Shown here one piece after another: positions 22,106 to 29,137 of a stretch of 29,137 bases of DNA. Every line of letters starts with the position of its first letter. Position 1 is the first letter of the stretch. A model generated the notes under the pieces. The model saw nothing but the letters and a program-made list of their open reading frames with translations. It was not told where the DNA came from and did no database searches. Location of the stretch: the NCBI GenBank assembly GCA_964608455.1, contig CAZSNM010000014.1, forward strand, positions 1 to 29,137, in the 5' to 3' direction. A program made the translations under genes and the position numbers. Source of the DNA: DTDX01 sp964608455 (lineage in GTDB: Archaea; Thermoproteota; Bathyarchaeia; 40CM-2-53-6; DTDX01).

Positions 22106-23078
22106 AGTAAAGCTAGGTTGGTTAAATGGAACTTTTATATCTTATAACGATGTAAAATTGATTTTTGACCCTATAAGCAATAAAGGTTTAACTCAAAATG
22201 TAAAAGTTTTTATTTCTCATGCCCATTCAGATCATACATATGGGTTTTCTCTTAATAAAAATGAAAAATATACAACTCCAGAAACTAGAGAGATATATGA
22301 AAAAATTAAAGGGAAAAAAGTATATAATGTTAAGGAGGTTCCCATAGGCGGTCGAGTTAAAATAGATGATGTAGAAATAAAATTTTTAAATGCTGGACAT
22401 ATTTTAGGTTCTGCACAATTTAAAGTTTCAACACCAGAAAAAACAATATTGTATACAGGAGATATAAATTGTGTAGATACTTTAATTACTAAAGCTGCTG
22501 AACCAGAAGAATGCGATGAGCTTATTATTGAAGCTACCTATGGAAGTCCATTTTATGTTTTTCCTGAAAGAAATAAAGTTTATAGCGAAATGGTTAAATG
22601 GGCTATTAAAAAAATTGATGAGGGGAAAATTCCTGTATTTAAAGCTTATGCTATAGGTAAATCGCAAGAAATAGTAAAGCTATTTAATATTTACACAAAT
22701 ATCCCTGTTGTATGCGATTTTAAAGTTGCAAAAGTTAATAAAGCTTATTTAAAATCAAATGTAATGTTGGCATATAGAGAGGATTTCGAAAATAATATTA
22801 AAAAAGAAACTTTGGTTTATGTTTCTCCTAACCCTATTATTAATGAAGAAAAATTTGTTAAAGCTATAGTTACAGGTTGGGCTTTAAACTTAACTGAAGA
22901 TGCTTTTCCTTTAAGCAATCATGCCGATTTTAATCAATTAATAAACTATATAAAAGAGGTTAAAGCGAAAAAAGTTTATGTTTTTACAGGACAAAACGAA
23001 ATTAAATCTTATTTAGAAAGAAAACTTAAGGTTAAAACAGGTTTTCTTTCAGATTTAACTCAAAAAACTTTAACCTGA
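22098..23078 (+). CDS. metallo-beta-lactamase-fold RNase-like exonuclease (short beta-CASP type)
   Basis: 326 residues with the MBL metal motif HAHSDH (His41, His43, Asp45, His46), GHILGSAQF, YTGDINCVDT and a late SNHADFNQL, the arrangement of archaeal CPSF/SNM1-type nucleases. KAYAIGKSQEIVKLF corresponds to the beta-CASP helix. It lacks KH domains, unlike aCPSF1 at 11453, so it is probably an RNA or DNA processing exonuclease of unknown substrate. The start is TTG at 22098, inside the ZPR1 stop region. Its final 9 nt overlap the end of the Sec61-beta gene on the other strand. Confidence 0.88.
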   Translation: MNKVKLGWLNGTFISYNDVKLIFDPISNKGLTQNVKVFISHAHSDHTYGFSLNKNEKYTTPETREIYEKIKGKKVYNVKEVPIGGRVKIDDVEIKFLNAGHILGSAQFKVSTPEKTILYTGDINCVDTLITKAAEPEECDELIIEATYGSPFYVFPERNKVYSEMVKWAIKKIDEGKIPVFKAYAIGKSQEIVKLFNIYTNIPVVCDFKVAKVNKAYLKSNVMLAYREDFENNIKKETLVYVSPNPIINEEKFVKAIVTGWALNLTEDAFPLSNHADFNQLINYIKEVKAKKVYVFTGQNEIKSYLERKLKVKTGFLSDLTQKTLT

Positions 23079-23240
23079 AAGGTATGCAATTAAACTTATA
23101 ACTATTAATCCAATAGCTAGAAAAATTACTATTTCAGGCCTAAACTTTATTCCTCCAGTTTCAGCTTCAAAAAAGCTTAATAAACCTGCGCTTGTAGCAG
23201 GCATAGGTGCTTCTCTTTTACGTCTTTTTTCTCTACTCAA
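23070..23240 (-). CDS. secG: preprotein translocase Sec61-beta subunit
   Basis: A 56-residue tail-anchored subunit of the SecYEG/Sec61 channel. The basic N-terminus MSREKRRKREAPMP leads into the family motif ATSAGLLSFFEAETGG, then a loop IKFRPE and one C-terminal membrane span (IVIFLAIGLIVISLIAYL). The start is TTG at 23240 with GGAGG 7-8 nt upstream. It follows glyA on the same strand by 61 nt and overlaps the convergent nuclease gene by 9 nt. Confidence 0.94.
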   Translation of the reverse strand: MSREKRRKREAPMPATSAGLLSFFEAETGGIKFRPEIVIFLAIGLIVISLIAYLSG

Positions 23241-23301
23241 ATTTTAAACCTCCAAAAAAATGAATAAAAAATTTAATTTTCTTTCTTAATAAAGTTTTTC
23301 A

Positions 23302-24662
23302 TTATCTTATTCGTAAATATTCATAGGCCTCTCTAGTTGAATCAAAAGCATAATGAACTTTGCGGAAGTTCTTTCTAAATTCTATAACATCTTTTTTAAC
23401 TTTTTCAGGATCCTCATTTTTAATTACTATCCGCTCCATAAATTCAGCAATTTGAATCATATCGCTTTCTTTCATTCCTAATCTTGTGCATTCTGAAAGC
23501 CCGCATCTAATTCCGCCAGGAGCTTCAAAATGCCTACCAAACTTTAAATCATAAGGCAGTAAATTTCTATTTAAAATTATATTTGCTCGCTCAAGCTTTT
23601 TTTCTATTGTTTTTCCATCCCCATATTTTGTGATATCTATTATTAAAACATGAGATTCTGTAAAGCCTTTTTTTTCTCCAAGAACATTAAAGCCTCTTTC
23701 ATAAAGAGCTTGCCCTAAAGCTTTAGCATTTTTTACAACTTGTTCAGCATATTCTTTTCCAAAGGCAAGCATTTCAGCGAAGGCCACAGCTTTTCCAGCT
23801 AAATGATGTAAATGATGGTTACTTACGTTTCCAGGGAAAGTTGCACGCTTAATTCTATCAGCATATTTATTCCATGAAAGCACTATTCCCCCTTGAGGTC
23901 CAAATAAGGTTTTATGGGTACTACCAGTCATTATGTCAGCGCCTTCCCTTAAGGGATCTTGAAATTTTCCTCCAGCTATTAAACCAAGAACATGAGCTGC
24001 ATCATAACATACTATTCCTCCAACATCATGAATAATATCAGCTAATTCTTTAACTGGATGTGGAAATGGAAAGACTGAAGCTCCAAAAACAACTAGTTTC
24101 GGTGGATTTTTTTCTTCCTTAGCCATTTTCTCTATTTTCTTTTTGGTTTCATCAACATCAATATTCATTTCCTCATAATTAAATGGAAGATATTCAACAA
24201 CTAATCCTCTTACTGCTCCGGCTGTTCCGCCAAGCTTCATTTTCCCGTAACTTATGTGACCACCATTTGGAATAGCTAAAGAAAGCATTCTATCTCCAGG
24301 GTTTGTAAAAGCTGTATAAGCAACTAAATTGGCGCAAACACCTGAAATAGGTCTTACATCAGCAAATTCAGCTTTAAAAAGCTTTTTAGCCAACTCTATG
24401 CATAATAATTCAACTTGATCTATGTAGATGCAACCGGCGTAAACTCTTTCTCCAGGCCAACCATGCGGAAGCTTCAGTTTTAAACTGAAGCTTTTTCCGC
24501 GTAGCGATTCCCAAAATCGCTAATTATCGCTTCTCTAACCGCGGGGCTTGGAATGTTTTCGCTTGCAATTAAAGGTATGCTTTCTGAAAACCATTTATGA
24601 TGTTCTTCAAGCAGCTCGAAAATTTTATCGTAATATTTTTTAGCTTCTTCTATATTGCTCAA
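23302..24662 (-). CDS. glyA: serine hydroxymethyltransferase, interrupted by a 32-nt putative mRNA intron
   Basis: Interconverts serine and glycine with a tetrahydropterin one-carbon carrier, using PLP. Exon 1 (24662-24495, TTG start with GGTGA 8 nt upstream) codes 56 residues ending GNRYAE. Exon 2 (24462-23302) continues GWPGERVYAG and codes 386 residues, giving 442 in all, a normal archaeal length. Lys240 in GSTHKTLFGPQGG binds PLP, and DAAHVLGLI holds the PLP-contacting Asp. Unspliced, translation would end a few codons after RYAE at a TAA. All other domains are intact and the conserved sequence is recovered exactly by removing 24463-24494, so I treat this as one functional gene rather than two or a pseudogene. 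It is divergent from the MazG-like gene. Confidence 0.9.
24463..24494 (-). other. putative bulge-helix-bulge intron within glyA
   Basis: Read on the minus strand, exon 1 ends GCGGAA and the insert starts AAAGC. GCGG pairs with CCGC (4-bp central helix). AAA forms the 5' bulge and AUG the 3' bulge. AAGCUUCAG pairs with CUGAAGCUU around a 7-nt loop (UUUAAAA). The outer exon helix is weak (C-G, A-U, mismatch, C-G). Cutting after the second base of each bulge removes exactly 32 nt and joins GAA to GGT. This is the geometry of the archaeal tRNA splicing endonuclease. Confidence 0.8.
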
Positions 24663-24758
24663 ATTTCATTTCACCTTTTTAAAATTTTTAACTGTATATT
24701 GTATAAACTCATATTTTAAAGTTTTGCAGATTTCATTAAGGTAAGGGAAGGAATCAAA

Positions 24759-25055
24759 ATGGGAAGCCTAAAAGAGTTTCAGGATCTTATGAAAAAAATT
24801 TATTATGAAAGAGATTTAAAAAGAGGACCTTATAAAACAGCGTTATGGTTGATTTCAGAAGTAGGAGAATTTTCTGATGCTTTAATTCAATTTAATAAAT
24901 CAGAATTAGAAGGGGAAGCGGCTGATATTTTAGCTTGGTTATGCAGCATTTGCAATTTGCTTGAAATAAATCTTGAAGAAGCAGCGTTTAAAAAATATGG
25001 GGGGAAATGCCCTAAATGCCATTCAATTCCATGTATTTGTAATAAAAACATTTAA
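24759..25055 (+). CDS. MazG-like nucleotide pyrophosphohydrolase with zinc tail
   Basis: 98 residues. The all-alpha NTP pyrophosphohydrolase core carries metal ligands in ISEVGEFSDAL (Glu34, Glu37) and EGEAADILAWL (Glu51, Glu53, Asp56). A C-terminal CPKCHSIPCIC knuckle (Cys84, Cys87, Cys92, Cys94) is typical of archaeal short MazG-like proteins. It is expected to hydrolyse non-canonical or excess NTPs to NMPs and PPi. AAGGGAAGG lies about 7 nt before the ATG. It is divergent from glyA and convergent with the ArsR-like gene. Confidence 0.9.
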   Translation: MGSLKEFQDLMKKIYYERDLKRGPYKTALWLISEVGEFSDALIQFNKSELEGEAADILAWLCSICNLLEINLEEAAFKKYGGKCPKCHSIPCICNKNI

Positions 25056-25071
25056 AATAATAAAAAGGTGA

Positions 25072-25332
25072 TTAAATCAGTTTTTGTTGACCATACTCTG
25101 TTAAAGCGTATGCATAAGGTTTTTTATCTGTTTCAAGTTTAATAACTTGCTCTTTAAGTAAAAGTTTTATATGATGAGAAACCGCTGCATAAGATAAACC
25201 AGTTTCCTGGCATATTTCCTTAATTTTTTTGCTACCTTTTTCTAATGCTATCAAAATTTTAGTTCTAGCAGATAAACCTGCTTTTACATTTCTTTTATTA
25301 ACTAAATAGGCTTTAGGATGAAGCGTTTCCAA
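25072..25332 (-). CDS. ArsR-like winged-helix regulator
   Basis: 86 residues. A single winged helix has recognition segment CQETGLSYAAVSHHIKLLLKEQVIKL and a wing ending KKPYAYALTEYGQQKL. No metal-binding cysteine pair is seen; one Cys sits in the turn. The start is TTG at 25332 after a strong GGGAGAAGGG. It lies 25 nt downstream of the polymerase D large-subunit gene, so it may be co-transcribed with it. Confidence 0.88.
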   Translation of the reverse strand: METLHPKAYLVNKRNVKAGLSARTKILIALEKGSKKIKEICQETGLSYAAVSHHIKLLLKEQVIKLETDKKPYAYALTEYGQQKLI

Positions 25333-25357
25333 AACCCTTCTCCCAAAATATTTAAAT

Positions 25358-28300
25358 TTAAATAAATTCGCTTAAAGCTTTTTGTTTTTCGCAGCTTTTA
25401 AATATAGATTGAAGCTCTATATAAATTAAGTTTAATCTTTGTCGGTAATACTCTCCAATATCATATTTTTCAACTAATTCTTTGGTTATTTCAAGATATT
25501 TTTCGATTGTTCCTTTAAATACTGTAAGCGATAATTCTCCACCGCATTTTAAACATTTACCGCATAAAGGAATTCTTCTATATTTAGAATTGCATTTTTT
25601 GCATCTAAATTTCTGATTTGAAAAAGCTTTTAAGTTACCAGCTAAATCTCTCATAAGATGTGTGGAAACAACTTTTTTAGCTACTTCTTTAGCTTCTACA
25701 GCACGGATTTTTTCTGCTAAATCCAATTGCTCAACAAGTTTTTCAAGCATAGATTTAAATTTTTTATATGAGCTTTCATGATTGCCAGCATTTATGTTAT
25801 TTACCATATGAGTGAAAGGAATTTGAGCATACATTTCTTCTTTTCCTAATCTATTAAGGTATACATCAATTAAATTTGCTGCTATTTTTGAATCTATTTG
25901 ATTGCAAGCATTTTCATAAAATTCTAAAGGAAAACGCTCTATAGTTTCTATATTAAATGCTTGTCTAGCAACTTCTTTAGGGTCAACAATTAAATTTAAT
26001 AATATAGGAGCATCCATTAATCCTCCTATTTTTTCAGGAAGAAAAGCTTTAGAAAAGTTAAGAAGAACATCCATAACTAAGGCTATGCTATCCTCATCTC
26101 CATCACAATCTCTTCTTTTAGCAGCATGCCAAATTGGATGTGCGAAGCATACATTAGCATTTGTGAAGCCTACTATTCTTCCTAAAACTCCAACAGAAGT
26201 ATGAGGAGATAAACCTATTATTAAATGTCCAACTAAATCCTCTAAGGAATTAACATTATAGAATGGGGGTAGATTATATACTTTTTCTAGAAGCTCATCA
26301 ATAAATTTAGTCACTTTAATAAAGTATTCTCCACATTTTTTTGGAATAATTACATCTTGAATATTTAATTGGCATAATTGATTCTCATCAACTAATTGTT
26401 TACCATCCTTATCATATAGATATCCTATAGATTTTAGTTTCTCAATTGAAACACCGATTTCAGATGGTTTAAAATGAGTTAGCACAGCATTAGTAGCATC
26501 AAATCTAATTGTTCCATCTTTAAAGACAGATAGATCATATTTAGCTCTTAAAATTCCTTTTTCTATAGGTTCAGGAATTTTCATTTCATTTGATAACCCT
26601 TTAACACATTTAACAAGTTTAGGAGCATGAGTATTTAATAATTTGCAAGCTTCATTGAAAACTTCAGAAATATTAATGAAAGCTTTCTTATAGAAAACAC
26701 TATTTTTTTTACATGAAGGACACAAATCTTGATTCGAATTTAACTCTCTATTACAGTTTGGACAGTATTTTTCAATTATTGTTAATGATCCGCAATCTTT
26801 ACATATTAAGCTGAGAGAGGGTTTGTTGCATGAGGGACACTTTCTATTAACAAGCTCAATTGAAATAACCTTATTTTTTTCAACAGCTTCAATTAAATTT
26901 CTTTGGGCTCCACCAGATAATCCTATAGGGAATAAACAATGCACTACAGGTTTCATTTCTCTTCTTTTAGCCTTTTCAGGACGACCCATTCTTGCACCAA
27001 TAAATGTTCCGCCTTTGAAATATATTTTAACTCCAGAAATTTTTTCTATAGCCTCCTTAATGGAAAGGCTATCTATATCTTTAATAGAAACCTCAGGATT
27101 TATACACACCCATAAGGCGGATGCATCATCATTTTCAATTAATAGTAGGTTATCCACTACTTTATGTGGAATGCATAAGTTTTCAAGAAGAAGTTTTAAT
27201 TGAGGGTCATATTTTACAAAAATTTTTGTTACGAATCCATTTTCAACATTTTTTTTAGCGTTTAAAAAACAGCTTCTTAAATATTTTAAATCATTTATGG
27301 ATAAAGTTTCCCAGAAGAATATATAAGCAGGGTGGAGAGGAATATTAAGCTGCTTAGAGATATATAAAGCTTCTTTAAAAGTAGGCTTAAAAACAAAAGG
27401 ATCCTTTATAAAATTGAGAATCCTCTCTTTTGATATATTTTCCTCTTTTAAAATTTCCCAACCTTTTTCTTCAATAGTTTTCCTTAAGCATTCGCTCCAC
27501 CATTCCTCTACAAATCCTGGTGGCAATAAAACAGCATTATTTTCTAAAAACTCGCCAAAACCTATAAGGATATCTCCTAAAAAAAGAATTTTAACAATTT
27601 TCTCTTTAATTTCTTCAGCTAACTTTATATTATCTACTTTAATCACGCTTCCATCTTTTAACTTAACTATTGGAGGTTCTATAGTTTCAACTGGAACAAC
27701 TATGCCTGCTTTACCAGGCTTTTCTAATCGAAGCTGAGTTCCAATAGCTATAAAGTCTTTTAAAATCTTCATTGTTATTGGATGAATTCCTATAGAGGCT
27801 AAACCTGTATTTCTAGCTCTTCCATAACGCAATCTAAACCCATAAAATTCTGAGGGAAAAGAAAAAATAGGTCTTCCAGCTATAACTTCTTCCATAAACA
27901 TAAGCCTTCGTTCAGTTTTTTGATCATTCTTTAAACTTTGAATACCATTAAGCCATTCCCAACCATTAATGCCTAATTTCTCTATTATTTTTAAAACTTT
28001 ATTCGCTCTCCCTAAAAGTCCATCATTAACAACTCTTAAAGCACCTCCTCTAACTCTATTTGTTTTAATTCTAGGAAGATTTCTAAAAGATGAAACTTCA
28101 ACAGGATCTGTTTCCACACCATTTACATCTATTGGTAAATTCATTATAGCGTTAAATATTACTTCATCAGAAAATTTATATTGAAAACGTGAGACAGTTC
28201 TTTCGTAAAGGCGAAGTTCCTCAAGAAATCTTTTAGCTTCAATTTGCGTAGCCTTATATCTATCTAAACCCAAAAGCCGCCTTGCATAATCAGCTACAAC

Positions 28301-28759
28301 TAGAGTTAAAGCCATTTCTGTTCCACCAGCTGATCTGATGGGCCCAGCAAAATAAATTGATAAATATTTTGTGCCATCAAAGTTTGTTCCTTCCTCAACT
28401 TTTACTATCCCTTGTATTGGAGCAACGGTAACACCTTCATCAAGAATTGAAAGTGCTGTTCTAATAGCCTGCTCAGCAGCAGTTATGCCATTAACATTGT
28501 ATTTTCCCTTTACTATTTCCTCAGTTATTTTAAATGCAGCATCTTCTCTAGACATAACTTTAGTTAACTCTCTAATTCTTGATGCGACTCCTTGAGGACC
28601 TACCGCTTTTTCTACTCTTTCAGCAATATCCATAGTTATAAGAGACTCTGGAGTTAAGGAAGGATCTAAACCTTTACTACGAGCTTTTTCAGCTATTTTA
28701 TAAGCATTAAAAAAGCTTTGTTGTAAAAGGTTTAAGTAATCGTTTAAAGAGTTAAGCAA
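25358..28759 (-). CDS. polC: DNA polymerase D large catalytic subunit DP2
   Basis: The catalytic subunit of the archaeal replicative polymerase PolD. It is 1133 residues, the usual inteinless size. The N-terminal part carries YFAGPIRSAGGTEMALTLVVADY, and ARMGRPEKAKRREMKP marks the double-psi barrel region. Zinc ribbons follow (CPSC...CKDC and CPNC...CPSC). The active site is DCDGDED at 884-890, with Asp886 and Asp888 as catalytic metal ligands, and a late zinc module is CKKC...CGKCLKCGG. The start is TTG at 28759. The small exonuclease subunit DP1 is not here. Elf1 lies 69 nt upstream on the same strand. Confidence 0.97.
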   Translation of the reverse strand: MLNSLNDYLNLLQQSFFNAYKIAEKARSKGLDPSLTPESLITMDIAERVEKAVGPQGVASRIRELTKVMSREDAAFKITEEIVKGKYNVNGITAAEQAIRTALSILDEGVTVAPIQGIVKVEEGTNFDGTKYLSIYFAGPIRSAGGTEMALTLVVADYARRLLGLDRYKATQIEAKRFLEELRLYERTVSRFQYKFSDEVIFNAIMNLPIDVNGVETDPVEVSSFRNLPRIKTNRVRGGALRVVNDGLLGRANKVLKIIEKLGINGWEWLNGIQSLKNDQKTERRLMFMEEVIAGRPIFSFPSEFYGFRLRYGRARNTGLASIGIHPITMKILKDFIAIGTQLRLEKPGKAGIVVPVETIEPPIVKLKDGSVIKVDNIKLAEEIKEKIVKILFLGDILIGFGEFLENNAVLLPPGFVEEWWSECLRKTIEEKGWEILKEENISKERILNFIKDPFVFKPTFKEALYISKQLNIPLHPAYIFFWETLSINDLKYLRSCFLNAKKNVENGFVTKIFVKYDPQLKLLLENLCIPHKVVDNLLLIENDDASALWVCINPEVSIKDIDSLSIKEAIEKISGVKIYFKGGTFIGARMGRPEKAKRREMKPVVHCLFPIGLSGGAQRNLIEAVEKNKVISIELVNRKCPSCNKPSLSLICKDCGSLTIIEKYCPNCNRELNSNQDLCPSCKKNSVFYKKAFINISEVFNEACKLLNTHAPKLVKCVKGLSNEMKIPEPIEKGILRAKYDLSVFKDGTIRFDATNAVLTHFKPSEIGVSIEKLKSIGYLYDKDGKQLVDENQLCQLNIQDVIIPKKCGEYFIKVTKFIDELLEKVYNLPPFYNVNSLEDLVGHLIIGLSPHTSVGVLGRIVGFTNANVCFAHPIWHAAKRRDCDGDEDSIALVMDVLLNFSKAFLPEKIGGLMDAPILLNLIVDPKEVARQAFNIETIERFPLEFYENACNQIDSKIAANLIDVYLNRLGKEEMYAQIPFTHMVNNINAGNHESSYKKFKSMLEKLVEQLDLAEKIRAVEAKEVAKKVVSTHLMRDLAGNLKAFSNQKFRCKKCNSKYRRIPLCGKCLKCGGELSLTVFKGTIEKYLEITKELVEKYDIGEYYRQRLNLIYIELQSIFKSCEKQKALSEFI

Positions 28760-28828
28760 TTAAGTTTCGCTCCGAAATAATTATGCTAATGAAAATTAAG
28801 AGTTAAAAAAGATGTAAAAATATTGTTT

Positions 28829-29074
28829 TTAAATATTTGCTTCAATTTTCTTATAGAAGTTATCAACAAACTTGCAGTAAGCATCTACAGCTTCAAAATT
28901 TGATGAAATTTCAATTGTTTCTTTTAAACCGCATGAACCACATTGAATTATAGCTGTATTAGAGCTTTTAGATAAAGTGATTTTAACAGAGGTTTCTCCA
29001 CATTTAGGGCATTCAAAAACATTCGGAAGCTTTCTTTTAACAATTTTTACTACTCTTCTTTTTCGCCTTCCCAA
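28829..29074 (-). CDS. elf1: Elf1-type transcription elongation factor
   Basis: 81 residues. A basic N-terminus (MGRRKRRVVKIVKRKLP) contacts DNA or polymerase in the eukaryotic homologue. A zinc ribbon follows with Cys22, Cys25, Cys45 and Cys48 (CPKCG, CGSCG), and the motif AVDAYCKFVDNFYK ends the domain. The start is TTG at 29074, with GGTG about 9 nt upstream. It is probably transcribed with polC; an AT-rich stretch at 29085-29130 is a likely promoter region. Confidence 0.93.
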   Translation of the reverse strand: MGRRKRRVVKIVKRKLPNVFECPKCGETSVKITLSKSSNTAIIQCGSCGLKETIEISSNFEAVDAYCKFVDNFYKKIEANI

Positions 29075-29137
29075 TCTTCCACACCTAAAAACCTTAATTA
29101 TTAAATTTAGGGTTAAGAGGATTTATTAAGTTTGTTT

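Noticed and set aside
24480..24662. glyA read as two separate genes (60 and 363 residues)
   Set aside because: Neither half could work alone: the first lacks the PLP site and the second lacks the conserved N-terminal segment. The 32-nt segment between them has splice geometry and its removal restores the frame.
26823..28595. four plus-strand open frames inside polC
   Set aside because: Antisense shadows of a long, clearly conserved coding region; no motif and no ribosome site.
25358..28759. possible intein in polymerase D large subunit
   Set aside because: The protein has the normal inteinless length and no intein splice motifs.

Overview
This AT-rich window is archaeal. It carries the large subunit of DNA polymerase D, two proteasome beta subunits, the termination nuclease aCPSF1/FttA, diphthine synthase, the wyosine enzyme Taw1, CTP-type riboflavin kinase with archaeal FAD synthase, archaeal NMN adenylyltransferase, L37e, Sm-like protein, Sec61-beta and Elf1. 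PolD together with a crenarchaeal-style beta subunit that lacks the catalytic threonine, plus non-canonical tRNA introns, points to a TACK-type lineage (Bathyarchaeia or a relative). That placement is inference. Many genes start with TTG or GTG.

Layout. 71-164 is an intron-containing tRNA-Lys. 230-3978 holds translation and cofactor genes: dphB, a DUF357 gene, ribL, ribK, endonuclease V and taw1. 4000-6021 holds a non-catalytic proteasome beta subunit, a DUF504 (MJ1316-type RNA-end domain) protein and RNA 3'-phosphate cyclase. 6135-10649 is housekeeping metabolism: nadM, SAM hydrolase, class V aminotransferase, phosphoesterase, FKBP and UPF0179. 10743-15000 is an information-processing block: catalytic psmB, aCPSF1, sepF, a PUA protein, Sm, L37e and a tRNA-Val with two introns. 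About 15001-19070 is a decayed accessory island next to that tRNA. It holds remnants of an ATPase, a Fur-type regulator and a Dps-like ferritin, intact tungstate-binding and ZIP transport genes, palindromes, and a 36-bp sequence repeated at 16366 and 19031. 19104-29074 returns to core genes: a zinc-ribbon membrane protein, a B12-type radical SAM protein, Lrp, ZPR1, an MBL nuclease, Sec61-beta, glyA, a MazG-like protein, an ArsR-like regulator, PolD DP2 and Elf1.

The most striking feature is in glyA. Its reading frame is broken by exactly 32 nt that fold as a bulge-helix-bulge: a 4-bp central helix, two 3-nt bulges and a 9-bp intron hairpin. Cutting after the second base of each bulge, the rule of the archaeal tRNA splicing endonuclease, restores the conserved SHMT sequence RYAEGWPGERVYAG. 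The same geometry explains the tRNA-Lys intron (between positions 30 and 31) and the second tRNA-Val intron (in the variable loop). The simplest reading is one splicing enzyme working on both tRNAs and a protein-coding mRNA. The island reads as a metal-handling cassette (tungstate binding, zinc-type uptake, Fur regulator, Dps) in which the regulator and the storage protein have decayed while the transporters remain intact.
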